Source: JBMNCR01 sp049366695 (GTDB lineage Bacteria > Bacillota > Clostridia > Eubacteriales > Alkalibacteraceae). Taken from it: a stretch of DNA of 64,000 nt. Each line of letters begins with the position of its first letter. The stretch's first letter is position 1. The notes under the pieces are model-generated. The model did not search any database. It was not told the origin of the DNA and was given only the letters and a program-made list of their open reading frames with translations. Positions 44,645 to 53,319 of the stretch are shown in pieces. Location of the stretch: NCBI GenBank assembly GCA_049366695.1, contig JBMNCR010000034.1, forward strand, positions 1 to 64,000. The letters are read 5' to 3'. Both the position numbers and the translations under genes were made by a program.

Positions 44645-45388
44645 TTAAACACCAAACTCACCTAATATACTATGTGTAATATTTTTTTCTCCCAAGTATT
44701 TTTCAATTAAATTATTGTCTCCAGACACCAGTATACATGTTGCAGGACCTGCAGATTTATTTATGTCAACATCTATTTTTTCTAAATATTTAAAAGATAA
44801 ATTATTACATTTACATAACTCATTTACCTCAAAAGATATTCCTTTAGATCCCACAGGAAGAATTTCATTAATGCCATCTTTATCTTTTAAATAGTTAATT
44901 ACTTGCAAGTTAGACATCATACTATCCTTTAATACTTCTTCACCTACTTTAGGTTTTCCTATTGCATATAAAGAATCATTTTTATTTGTTTTTGGTATAG
45001 TCCAAGTCCTTTTATCCACAATACCCATACATGTGATTCCTATACCTGACTGCTTAACTGGCATATTTTCTTCTGTACTACCTGTTAACATATTTTCTAT
45101 ATTTAATTGTATTTCCTCAGCAGCTTTTTTAATACCATCAATAACCAGTCTTCCTGATGGTTCCATTTCCATACAAATATTATTTACTATTATCGTAGGT
45201 TTCGCTCTAAAAGCTAATAACTCACATAGCACTACTGATGTAGTAAAGTAACCTAATACTTCGTAATCAGCTTTAACAACATCTAACTCTCTTAAACCTA
45301 TACCTCCACAGGAATCACATGCTAATACCGTGATTATATTCTCATCAATATGCACTAGAGTTAAATCTCTAAATTTCTCTATCCTCAT
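44645..45388 (-). CDS. AIR-synthase-related (PurM-fold) protein, candidate alpha-ribazole kinase CblS
   Basis: The sequence has the PurM-like layout: VLACDSCGGIGLRELDVVKA early (metal/ATP loop), IIVNNICMEMEPSGRLVIDG, then GIGITCMGIVDKRTW. It is the last gene of the cobalamin operon, one base after cobC. In Listeria and Geobacillus a PurM-fold kinase, CblS, phosphorylates alpha-ribazole, the substrate-product partner of the CobC phosphatase; an ECF S-component resembling CblT is at 56527. The kinase call is inference from fold and context. Start ATG at 45388 behind AGGTG. Confidence 0.68.
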   Translation of the reverse strand: MRIEKFRDLTLVHIDENIITVLACDSCGGIGLRELDVVKADYEVLGYFTTSVVLCELLAFRAKPTIIVNNICMEMEPSGRLVIDGIKKAAEEIQLNIENMLTGSTEENMPVKQSGIGITCMGIVDKRTWTIPKTNKNDSLYAIGKPKVGEEVLKDSMMSNLQVINYLKDKDGINEILPVGSKGISFEVNELCKCNNLSFKYLEKIDVDINKSAGPATCILVSGDNNLIEKYLGEKNITHSILGEFGV

Positions 45389-45397
45389 AATATTCAC

Positions 45398-45985
45398 CTA
45401 TACTAAAGAATCCAATCTTTTTAAAATACCAAAATCATTTTCATAGTTTATTTTTACTAATCCACCTAATGGTATATGAAAATGCCATCTTTGTTCAATA
45501 TCTATACCTAAAAGATGTGTTAATATACTTTGAATTGTGCCACCATGACAAACTATTAAACATTTACCGTCATTATTTTTTATATTATCAATAAACAATT
45601 CTATTCTATGATGAAATTCAAAAAGACTATCTCCTTTAGGCAGTTTGTAATTTAGCATATCTCTTTCCCATTTATTCCAGTGTTCTTTATGTTCTTCAAC
45701 CACTTCTTGAAATGTCAAGTTTTCAAAAATCCCAAAATTCATCTCTGACAGCTCTTTTACTATCTCTACTTCTCTATCCTTATATTCGCTTACTTTTTTT
45801 GCAATTTTTAATGCTCTTGAAATAGGACTAGAATAAATAATATCAAAATCATATTCTTTTAATGCTTCTGTCAATTTTAGAAACTGTTTTTCACCCTTTT
45901 GTGTATACTGGGTATCAGTTATACCTGCAAATCTATTCTCATAATTGCCTGTTGTTTCTACATGTCTTACTAGAAAAAACTCCAT
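45398..45985 (-). CDS. cobC: Alpha-ribazole phosphatase (histidine phosphatase family)
   Basis: Removes phosphate from alpha-ribazole-5'-phosphate or adenosylcobalamin phosphate late in B12 synthesis. FLVRHVETTGN holds the catalytic RH motif and LIVCHGGTIQSIL the second His; a Glu lies in KELSEMNFGIFENLT. 195 aa. The general family has many roles; assignment as CobC rests on its place between cobS and the CblS-like gene. The start overlaps the cobS stop by one base. Confidence 0.9.
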   Translation of the reverse strand: MEFFLVRHVETTGNYENRFAGITDTQYTQKGEKQFLKLTEALKEYDFDIIYSSPISRALKIAKKVSEYKDREVEIVKELSEMNFGIFENLTFQEVVEEHKEHWNKWERDMLNYKLPKGDSLFEFHHRIELFIDNIKNNDGKCLIVCHGGTIQSILTHLLGIDIEQRWHFHIPLGGLVKINYENDFGILKRLDSLV

Positions 45986-46722
45986 TATAACCCTCCTACA
46001 AATGACTGAATAATATATAAAGAAAATAAATATGCAACTTGGTTTAGTTCTATTAACATACCTATAGTATCACCTGTCATTCCTGATATTTTCTTCTTAA
46101 AATAATGAACGAAATAAAAAGTTAACAAAATACAAAACACAAATGGAAATACGTGAAAATAATCAGCAACAACTATAACTAAAATCGTAAAAATAATTGC
46201 AAATACCATATCCTTTTTCCCCATGTCTTCTACAAACCTTTTTCCTAAATCATTAGTTTCTTTTGCATATTTACTTAACGAAGCTGCTGATAATGCACAA
46301 CTCCTACCAACAATTGGCATAATCAATAAAGCTACTCCATTTATATATTTAAACAACACAAAATACGACAATAGTAAAATAATGATAGCAATTGCTCCGA
46401 ATGCACCTATTCGACTATCTTTCATAATTTCTAATACTCTGTTTTTATCTCTATTACTTAGTACTCCGTCAACGGTATCAATAAAGCCATCAATATGTAG
46501 TCCACCAGTCAACCAAATATACACTATTATAAGTATTAATGATACAACTTCATTATTTATTCCATTTAATAAATACCCTATACCGTATAATATTGCACCG
46601 ATAAGCAATCCAATTACAGGTAGTAAATTCATTGAAGAATAGAATTCATCTTCACTTACTTCCCATTTAATTTTAACAGGTATTCTAGTAAAAAAACTAA
46701 TGGCAACTAATAATCTTCTCAT
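45985..46722 (-). CDS. cobS: Adenosylcobinamide-GDP ribazoletransferase (cobalamin synthase)
   Basis: Polytopic membrane enzyme joining adenosylcobinamide-GDP with alpha-ribazole (phosphate). FFTRIPVKIKW near the start, GGLHIDGFIDTVDGVLSNRD (metal-binding Asp motif) and RIGAFGAIAIIILLL are diagnostic; about six helices. 245 aa from the ATG at 46722 behind TAGGTGA, which falls just after the cobU stop. Confidence 0.95.
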   Translation of the reverse strand: MRRLLVAISFFTRIPVKIKWEVSEDEFYSSMNLLPVIGLLIGAILYGIGYLLNGINNEVVSLILIIVYIWLTGGLHIDGFIDTVDGVLSNRDKNRVLEIMKDSRIGAFGAIAIIILLLSYFVLFKYINGVALLIMPIVGRSCALSAASLSKYAKETNDLGKRFVEDMGKKDMVFAIIFTILVIVVADYFHVFPFVFCILLTFYFVHYFKKKISGMTGDTIGMLIELNQVAYLFSLYIIQSFVGGL

Positions 46723-46730
46723 AATCTCAC

Positions 46731-47285
46731 CTATTTTATTTTGTTTTCTATTCCACAAACAACTAAGTATACCTCATCTGCTCTTGATGCTACAATTTGA
46801 TTAACTCTACCTGCAATATCTCTAAAATAATTACCCATTCTGTATGAAGGAACCAACCCCATACCCAACTCATTAGTAACTATAATCATATCTTTATCTT
46901 TAGCTAAATCTAGTAATTGATTAACCTCTTTAATAATTTCTATTTCCAAAGCATCTACTTCAGACATTGTACATTTATCAAAATCCAGTTTACTATAAAA
47001 CATCAAATTTGTTATCATTACAGTCATACAATCTACTAATAATAATTGCGATTGTTCATATTCATCAGACTTATAAACTTCATGAAAATCTTTATATTTT
47101 TCAATAGTTTTCCAAGTTTTTGGTCTTTGTTCTCTATGTTTTTGAATACGATGTTTCATACCTTCATCAAAGGGTATTGAAGTAGCAATATAGGTTATTT
47201 GTTTCTTACTTTCTTTCGCAATTTTTTCTGCATATGTGCTTTTACCGCTCCGAGCTCCACCGGTAATCAGAGTGATTTTTCCCAT
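46731..47285 (-). CDS. cobU: Adenosylcobinamide kinase / adenosylcobinamide-phosphate guanylyltransferase
   Basis: Activates adenosylcobinamide to the GDP form. The P-loop ITGGARSGKSTYAEKIA, KHREQRPKTWKTIE with the guanylylated-His region, LLLVDCMTVMITNLM and VTNELGMGLVPSYRMGNYFR are all as in CobU. 184 aa, normal. Stop codon TAG. Confidence 0.95.
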   Translation of the reverse strand: MGKITLITGGARSGKSTYAEKIAKESKKQITYIATSIPFDEGMKHRIQKHREQRPKTWKTIEKYKDFHEVYKSDEYEQSQLLLVDCMTVMITNLMFYSKLDFDKCTMSEVDALEIEIIKEVNQLLDLAKDKDMIIVTNELGMGLVPSYRMGNYFRDIAGRVNQIVASRADEVYLVVCGIENKIK

Positions 47286-47326
47286 TTTTTTTCACCGTCC
47301 TTATATCTTAAGAGAATATTATAGAT

Positions 47327-48820
47327 TTAAATAGTAGATTCAATAACTTTAATTAGCCCATCAATATTAACGTTATCTTCCATTATTTTAGCTAATTCTT
47401 CGTATTGTCTTTCTTTAAACTGTTCAAAAGTTTCCTGTTTTTCTTTAACATCAATTCCTTTATTTCTTCTTATGATATCTAAAATGAATTTTCTAAATTC
47501 GTCGTTATCAAAAATACCATGCATATACGTTCCCAATACATTGCCAGAATGATTAATTACTCCATCTTTTTTATCATCATTTAATAAAGCAAAACTATGG
47601 TAGCATTCTCTTAATTCAGTAACACCCATATGAATTTCATAACCTTTTACTTTTGTATTAATGCTTTCTCCCATAAATTCTATATTAACCTTGCCCTCTA
47701 CTTGCACCGTTCTTTTTTCAGGAGCTATCTTCGTAAAAGTATTTATAAGTCCAAGTCCATTTGTTTTTAATACATTTGATTCGTTATTACCTTTGTCTTC
47801 AATTTCTTCACCTAATATCTGATATCCACCACATATACCGATTATAGGTTTATTATTTTTATGATGTTCTAATATTTTTTTACTTATTCCAGTATTACTT
47901 AAATACACCATATCTTCAATTGTATTTTTACTTCCAGGTATTAGTAACAAATCTACATCTTCAAAATCATATACACTGTTAATATACTTTATATATACAT
48001 CGTCTTCCATTTCAAAAGGTGTAAAATCCGTAAAATTTGAAATATGTGGCAACCGCACTACCCCAACAATTATATCTTTTTTATTTTGATGAGTAAAACG
48101 TAATGAAACGCTATCTTCATCATCAATATGCAGTCTAAAATATGGAATAACTCCTAAACACGGGATATTAATTTTGTCTTCAAGCATCTTTATTCCTGGT
48201 TCTAAGAGTTTCACATCTCCTCTAAATTTATTGATAATAAATCCTTTTATCCGAGCCTTTTCATCATCTTCTAATAACATATATGTACCATAAATAGAAG
48301 CAAAAACTCCTCCTCTATCAATATCACCAATTAATATTACTGGAGAATCCACCATTTCTGCCATTCCCATATTTACTAAATCGTTTTCTCTTAAATTTAT
48401 CTCCGCTGGACTACCTGCACCTTCTATTACTATTACGTCATATGAATCGGAAAGTTTTCTGTAAGCCTTCTGAATTATTTCTTTAAAATCTGGTTTATTT
48501 ATATGATATTCTGTAGCAGTCATGTTTTTATATACTTCTCCCATTACAATTACTTGAGATCCTACATCAGAGGAAGGCTTAAGTAGTATTGGATTCATTT
48601 CTACTTTTGGCTCAATCTTAGAAGTTTCAGCTTGTACAACTTGTGCTCTACCCATTTCCTTGCCATCTCTTGTAATAAAAGAATTTAATGCCATGTTCTG
48701 TGACTTAAAAGGTGCAACACTATAACCTCTATCTTTTAAAACTCTACACATACCTGCCGTTATAATACTCTTACCTACAGATGAACCTGTTCCTTGAAAC
48801 ATAATATTAGTTTTTTTCAT
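47327..48820 (-). CDS. cobQ: Cobyric acid synthase (CobQ/CbiP)
   Basis: Glutamine-dependent amidation of adenosylcobyrinic acid diamide at four side chains. An N-terminal dethiobiotin-synthetase-like P-loop (MFQGTGSSVGKSIITAG) and DVIVIEGAGSPAEINLREND, then a class I glutamine amidotransferase domain with PIIGICGGYQILGEEI (nucleophile Cys position) and a C-terminal His (TYMHGIFDN). 497 aa. Start ATG at 48820, behind GGGGTG and just after the btuD stop. Corrin-ring genes are not in the window. Confidence 0.95.
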   Translation of the reverse strand: MKKTNIMFQGTGSSVGKSIITAGMCRVLKDRGYSVAPFKSQNMALNSFITRDGKEMGRAQVVQAETSKIEPKVEMNPILLKPSSDVGSQVIVMGEVYKNMTATEYHINKPDFKEIIQKAYRKLSDSYDVIVIEGAGSPAEINLRENDLVNMGMAEMVDSPVILIGDIDRGGVFASIYGTYMLLEDDEKARIKGFIINKFRGDVKLLEPGIKMLEDKINIPCLGVIPYFRLHIDDEDSVSLRFTHQNKKDIIVGVVRLPHISNFTDFTPFEMEDDVYIKYINSVYDFEDVDLLLIPGSKNTIEDMVYLSNTGISKKILEHHKNNKPIIGICGGYQILGEEIEDKGNNESNVLKTNGLGLINTFTKIAPEKRTVQVEGKVNIEFMGESINTKVKGYEIHMGVTELRECYHSFALLNDDKKDGVINHSGNVLGTYMHGIFDNDEFRKFILDIIRRNKGIDVKEKQETFEQFKERQYEELAKIMEDNVNIDGLIKVIESTI

Positions 48821-48821
48821 A

Positions 48822-50072
48822 TTACACCCCATCATCAATTTTACTTATAAATTCGTCATAATTATTAATATATATAAAATTTTCTTTATCTTCTAGTTTT
48901 TTTATAATATTATGTGCCATACCTTCACAATAATCTATTTCAGTACGATTTTTCAACATATAAATATCTTTATTTATATTCAATAAAACTTGTAAGTTTT
49001 TTAAATTTCCTGTCCCAAATGGAACATTGCTTATCAGAACACAATCAGCGTTATTAATAAATTGTAAATTGTCTTTTGATTCTTCTTCTGATATACCTGA
49101 AAAAGGCAATGCATCTACACATTTAATATTAAGTATTTTACATAACTCCCAATCACTATCACCTTCATTTATTACTCCAGCTGTTACTATAAAACCTAAT
49201 GAATTAAGCTTCTCTATTATTTCTTCTCCTGTTCCTCCACCACATATTACATGGATTCTCAAGTTTTTCTGTATGCTTTCATTTTTTATTACTCTAAGAG
49301 GGATAATTTCTTTTTTCCCCAATATCTTATTATCGCGAACTATCATTTCCATATGATAAAGCTCTGATAAATATTCTTCTTTAATAACCTCTTGCGGAGT
49401 CCCTTCAGCAACTACATTACCATCATTCAGCAATACTAATCTATCGCTAAATCTCGCTGCCATATTAACATCGTGTAATACTGCAATAACTGTAATATTT
49501 CTCTTTTTTTTCAACATATGAATTAATTCCATTACTTCTAATTGATGATGGATATCTAAATGCGAAGTAGGTTCATCTAAAAGAATTATTTTTGATTGCT
49601 GAGCAATAGCTCTAGCAACTATAATTCTCTGACGCTCGCCACCACTGAGTTTATTAAAATAGCTATCTTTAAATACCCAAGTATTAGTAAGTATCATAGC
49701 TTCTTTAACTATTTCAAAATCATTATTTTCTGTTTTCTTTTTTTCATAACTATGAGGATTTCTACCCATCATTACAATATCAAAAGCAGTAAAATCAAAA
49801 TCAATACTAAACTCTTGAGGAACAACTGCAATAAGTTTTGCTCTTTCTCTTTTTGACAATTCTTTATTATTAGTATTGTTTACTATTATCTCTCCTGAAT
49901 TAATATCAATTACATCTGTTATTGCTTTTATCAATGTCGACTTACCAGTTCCATTTGGACCAATAATTCCGACAAATTCTCCTTCTTCAATGCATATATT
50001 TAGTCTTTTTAATATTATTTTTTCGCCATAACTAACGGTAATGTTTTTTGTTTCTAATACTGTTTTCGTCAT
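48822..50072 (-). CDS. btuD: Cobalamin/iron-complex-type ABC transporter ATPase (BtuD-like) with a 150-residue C-terminal extension
   Basis: Residues 1-255 are a complete FecE/BtuD-type ATPase: GIIGPNGTGKSTLIKAI (Walker A), LSGGERQRIIVARAIA (signature), KIILLDEPTSHLD (Walker B), VLHDVNMAARF (H-loop). Residues 265-416 form a separate domain beginning LRIHVICGGGTGEEIIEKLN, followed by ADCVLISNVPFGTGNLKNL; its glycine-rich start looks nucleotide-binding. The extension is beyond the usual 250-260 aa of the family. Operon partner of btuC and btuF. Confidence 0.9.
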   Translation of the reverse strand: MTKTVLETKNITVSYGEKIILKRLNICIEEGEFVGIIGPNGTGKSTLIKAITDVIDINSGEIIVNNTNNKELSKRERAKLIAVVPQEFSIDFDFTAFDIVMMGRNPHSYEKKKTENNDFEIVKEAMILTNTWVFKDSYFNKLSGGERQRIIVARAIAQQSKIILLDEPTSHLDIHHQLEVMELIHMLKKKRNITVIAVLHDVNMAARFSDRLVLLNDGNVVAEGTPQEVIKEEYLSELYHMEMIVRDNKILGKKEIIPLRVIKNESIQKNLRIHVICGGGTGEEIIEKLNSLGFIVTAGVINEGDSDWELCKILNIKCVDALPFSGISEEESKDNLQFINNADCVLISNVPFGTGNLKNLQVLLNINKDIYMLKNRTEIDYCEGMAHNIIKKLEDKENFIYINNYDEFISKIDDGV

Positions 50073-51098
50073 CTAAGCCCCTCCGTTCTTTCTTCTTTTT
50101 AATAGATAAATAAAAAACGGACCGCCAAATATTGAAGTAATAATTCCTATAGGTACTTCTTGGCTAATCATTGACCTTGCTATAGTATCACAAACAATTA
50201 AAAATATACCTCCAATTATAAAGGAATAAGGTATCAATCTCTTATGCTTAGGACCCACCAATAATCTCACAATATGAGGAATTATTAAACCTACAAACCC
50301 TATAATTCCAGTAACACTTACAGTAGATGCAATAAGCAAAGCAGTAATTATTAGAATCTTTAACTTTAATTTCTCTGTATCTACACCGAGCTGGGCTGCT
50401 GTATCTTCTCCTAATAGCATAATATCCATTTCTCGGTTTACGGTATATAATATAATAAAACCAATCAATACATAAGGTAATACCAAGATTATGTGATTCC
50501 AACTTTTACCATTCATACTACCCATTGTCCAATATACAATCTTCTGTAAAGATGAAGAAAATACCATAAATAATGATACAAGTGAAAGTAAAAGCTGAGA
50601 AATAGCAACACCACTTAGTAGGAGTGTAGTAGTGGGAACTTTATTACCAACTTTAGAAATATTGTACACAAGAAATATAGTTAATAATGCTCCCAAAAAA
50701 GCTAGAATTGTTACCATATTTATCCCAAAAAAATTAAAACTAAAATTTAATACAATTCCAATGGTAGCACCAAGAGCTGCACCGGAAGATACCCCAATAA
50801 TAAAAGGATCAGCCATTGGGTTTTTAAATATGCCTTGATAAGCAACACCACATATTGCCAATGCTCCACCTACTAAAAAGGCTAATATGACCCTTGGAAA
50901 TCTTAATATCCATATGATTGCAATAGTTGAATCCTTTATTCCTTCAATGGATTTATTTCCTATAAATCTTTGAAATAAAATATTTATAGTTTGTTTAATT
51001 GATATATCTGCTACACCAATGGTTGTACAAGTAAAAACAGTAATTATACATATAATAAATATGAATAATAATAGATACTGTCGTAATATCTTCTTCAT
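50073..51098 (-). CDS. btuC: FecCD/BtuC-type ABC transporter permease
   Basis: About ten membrane helices with the conserved RFPRVILAFLVGGALAICGV and NPMADPFIIGVSSGAALGAT segments and the ATPase-contact loop GIIGFVGLIIPHIVRLLVG. 341 aa from ATG at 51098 behind AAGGTGG. Given the cobalamin riboswitch and cob genes, the cargo is very probably cobalamin or cobinamide rather than siderophore. Confidence 0.93.
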   Translation of the reverse strand: MKKILRQYLLLFIFIICIITVFTCTTIGVADISIKQTINILFQRFIGNKSIEGIKDSTIAIIWILRFPRVILAFLVGGALAICGVAYQGIFKNPMADPFIIGVSSGAALGATIGIVLNFSFNFFGINMVTILAFLGALLTIFLVYNISKVGNKVPTTTLLLSGVAISQLLLSLVSLFMVFSSSLQKIVYWTMGSMNGKSWNHIILVLPYVLIGFIILYTVNREMDIMLLGEDTAAQLGVDTEKLKLKILIITALLIASTVSVTGIIGFVGLIIPHIVRLLVGPKHKRLIPYSFIIGGIFLIVCDTIARSMISQEVPIGIITSIFGGPFFIYLLKRRKNGGA

Positions 51099-51114
51099 GT
51101 ATTCCACCTTATAT

Positions 51115-51150
51115 ATTAATAAGGAAGAATAGATATTCTTCCTTATTAAT
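51115..51150. promoter_or_regulatory. Perfect intercistronic hairpin between btuF and btuC
   Basis: A perfect 16-bp inverted repeat (51115-51130 with 51135-51150) and a four-base loop, sitting in the 64-base gap. It lacks a following T-run on the minus strand, so it is better read as an mRNA-stability or partial-attenuation hairpin that sets high BtuF against lower BtuC/BtuD than as a full terminator. Confidence 0.6.
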
Positions 51151-51162
51151 TAATTTATATTA

Positions 51163-52095
51163 TTATTCGAAAGCACTTGGAAAAATAGCTTTTGCATATA
51201 TTTCCAAACCATCTATTACCCTTACGCTTGGTCTTTGTATCATGTCGTTCTCAGGAGTACCCCAAGGGATTATCACTACATTGTCATTTTTAAAAGCATC
51301 TATGGATTCAAATCCGTCTGTTGCTTGTAAATCTTCCAATGATGTGAAAGTGGAAATGTATATTTGTGGATTTTCATCAACAATTTTTTCTGCACTAAGT
51401 TGTGGCCACTGAGTCTCTGCATCTCCAGCAATATTAATAACATTTAGTTCTTGTAATATTGAATCGATAAATGAACCAGGACCTACAGAATACAAAGTAC
51501 CTAAATCAACAAAAACTTTTTTAGATTCTTGTCCTTGTATTTTTTCAATTATTTCTTGTCGTTTTGTTTCCATGGCACTAACCACTTCTTGTGATGTATC
51601 TTGAACATCACAAATTTTTCCTACAGTATTAATATTGTTTAAAACTCCATCAATATTTGCAGGATTAAATATAACAACTTTTATCCCCGCATCCTCTAAT
51701 AATAGTTTTATATCATCAGGTACAGAACTATGAGAAAATAATACATCAGGTGCTAAATCGATAATTAATTCAGTATTAGGAGCACTATAAGTTCCTACTG
51801 TATCAATACTAGCAACTTCCTCTGGATAATTACAATATTCGCTTCTCCCAACTACTTTATCCCCCAAACCTAAAGCAAATAACATCTCAGTATTGCTTGG
51901 AGCTACAGATACGATTTTTTCAGGAGCCTCATCAAATGTTACCTCATTACCTAAATCATCTGTTATTGTTAACGGATATGTAGTATCTAGAGAAGTATTT
52001 GCATCTCCTGAATTTGTTCCAGTATTACATGCTGACAATGAAAATACTAATAATAATATAGTAATAACTAAAACTGCTTTATTAATTTTTTTCAT
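51163..52095 (-). CDS. btuF: Cobalamin-binding lipoprotein of an ABC importer (BtuF-like)
   Basis: A lipoprotein signal peptide (MKKINKAVLVITILLLVFSL, lipobox LSAC with Cys about 23) is followed by a class III periplasmic-binding fold: PEKIVSVAPSNTEMLFALGL, then GDKVVGRSEYCNYPEEV, the usual start of BtuF-type domains. 310 aa. First gene of the operon, directly under a cobalamin riboswitch, which supports corrinoid as ligand. AGGAGG site. Confidence 0.92.
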   Translation of the reverse strand: MKKINKAVLVITILLLVFSLSACNTGTNSGDANTSLDTTYPLTITDDLGNEVTFDEAPEKIVSVAPSNTEMLFALGLGDKVVGRSEYCNYPEEVASIDTVGTYSAPNTELIIDLAPDVLFSHSSVPDDIKLLLEDAGIKVVIFNPANIDGVLNNINTVGKICDVQDTSQEVVSAMETKRQEIIEKIQGQESKKVFVDLGTLYSVGPGSFIDSILQELNVINIAGDAETQWPQLSAEKIVDENPQIYISTFTSLEDLQATDGFESIDAFKNDNVVIIPWGTPENDMIQRPSVRVIDGLEIYAKAIFPSAFE

Positions 52096-52118
52096 TTTGT
52101 TCCTCCTTAGTTTTTTTA

Positions 52119-52146
52119 AAATAAAAAATCTCAGCTAATAGCTGAG
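52119..52146 (-). terminator. Riboswitch-controlled terminator before btuF
   Basis: CTCAGCT (52130-52136) and AGCTGAG (52140-52146) form a perfect stem with T-run on the minus strand, 24 bases before the btuF ribosome binding site. It is the expression platform of the riboswitch. Confidence 0.85.
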
Positions 52147-52164
52147 AAGGTTTACATATTAAAA

Positions 52165-52355
52165 ATATGCTAATTATCCTCCCCTCCGTAGGCAAAACAT
52201 TTATAAAGGCAGGTCTCCTGACTTATGTATCATCCTCCACTCTTCCTTCCCATCATTATGACAGTGGTTAGTTCGAGTATTGTCTACACTTACAGTAGCG
52301 GGGGCTGTAGTGGAATTTAACCACTTTCCCTTTTTAAGTATTAACACCTTATAAA
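52165..52355 (-). promoter_or_regulatory. Cobalamin riboswitch of the btu-cob operon
   Basis: The minus strand reads AAGGTG at 52345-52350, then GGGAA, CCACTACAGCCCCCGCTACTGTAA, GGGAAGG and AAGTCAGGAGACCTGCC (52204-52220): the B12-box set in canonical order. A GCCTACGGAGGGGAGG segment follows and then the terminator. Adenosylcobalamin binding should turn the operon off. Confidence 0.95.
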
Positions 52356-52472
52356 ACATATTCAATTTTATGTACAGTATTCTATCATATTTTTTGATAT
52401 ATTTCAACATAATTTAATTATTGTAACACTACAAACGCATGAACAGTTATTAAAACTAACATATCAATATAA

Positions 52473-52727
52473 ACTTTGATCAAAACAAAACACTATATAG
52501 CATGCATAGGTGTATTATTTATACAATATCAAAAAATTAGCTTCGTTTAATTCAAAGGAAGGAAAAGAGAACCGTTAAGAATTATCGGCTGTTTCAGCAC
52601 AGCGAGTTCCGATAATTTTGGTTCTCTTAGAATTCTTTCCATTAGTGTTGGCGTAAGCGTGTTGTAATTGTATTAATAATACGCCTAGATCTATTATGAA
52701 ACCAAGTATTGGGTTGTTTTTTTCATG
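52473..52727 (+). repeat. Dispersed intergenic repeat, copy B (longest, with an inserted hairpin)
   Basis: Shares ACTTTGATC-AAAACAAAACACTATATAG, TTCTTTCCATTAGTGTTGGCG, GTATTAATAATA and AACCAAGTATTGGGTT-T-run with the copies at 1926 and 58649. It holds an extra imperfect hairpin (52565-52627): AAGAGAACC and AATTATCGG pair with CCGATAATT and GGTTCTCTT. It ends in a hairpin plus TTTTTTTC, like a plus-strand terminator. No coding frame. Confidence 0.72.
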
Positions 52728-52796
52728 GAATCACCCTTATTATTACAAAACAGTATATACGCGATATATTTATAATAACCACCTTATCAATATTAA

Positions 52797-53114
52797 TTAA
52801 CTCTCTATTGTTTTAACTGCCGTTCCATATACTAAAACTTCTGCAGCTCCTGACATAACGGTACTTGAAGAGTATCTTATATTTATTATAGCATCAGCAC
52901 CTAATTCTTCTGCTTGTTCAACCATTTTTTTTGTAGCTAAAGCTCTTGCTTCATTTATCATATCTGAATATGCTATTAATTCTCCACCTACTAACGTTTT
53001 AAACATACTACCTATATCTTTTCCTAAATGTTTTGATTGTACAGTTGAACCTTTTACCATACCTAAAATATCAATCTTTTTTTCGGGTAGATAATCAATA
53101 TTTACTAAGATCAT
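52797..53114 (-). CDS. YbjQ-family protein (UPF0145), 105 aa
   Basis: Full-length heavy-metal-binding-like domain: GMVKGSTVQSKHLGKDIGSM, then AEELGADAIINIRYSSSTVM and EVLVYGTAV, the family pattern. YbjQ proteins form pentamers; function unknown. Good AGGAGGGG site; overlaps the preceding small membrane-protein gene by 20 bases, so they are cotranscribed. Confidence 0.9.
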   Translation of the reverse strand: MILVNIDYLPEKKIDILGMVKGSTVQSKHLGKDIGSMFKTLVGGELIAYSDMINEARALATKKMVEQAEELGADAIINIRYSSSTVMSGAAEVLVYGTAVKTIES

Positions 53115-53319
53115 CTTCTTTCCCCTCCTTTATTTCATTTATTCTTTCGATAAACACCTTAATAAAAATTACTGTTAAAACTACCATAACCACAGTTAAA
53201 ATCACTTTTGTAGGTAAATTCACAAAAGGATCTCTTTGAATTGGGATAAGTATCATTAAAAAATACAATAGTACAAATATAAATATAAAAGTTGGTGCAA
53301 TCATCTTTTTAAGCTTCAT
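53095..53319 (-). CDS. Small two-helix membrane protein, 74 aa
   Basis: Family not recognised. Two hydrophobic helices (about residues 6-26 and 36-55) and an acidic tail (EIKEGKEDDLSKY). It overlaps nth by 11 bases at its start (AGGTG site seven bases upstream) and YbjQ by 20 bases at its end, which argues for real translation in the nth-small protein-ybjQ unit. Confidence 0.6.
   Translation of the reverse strand: MKLKKMIAPTFIFIFVLLYFLMILIPIQRDPFVNLPTKVILTVVMVVLTVIFIKVFIERINEIKEGKEDDLSKY

Noticed and set aside
52201..52410. 69-codon minus-strand frame
   Set aside because: It lies over the cobalamin riboswitch aptamer and translates B12-box sequence; not a gene.
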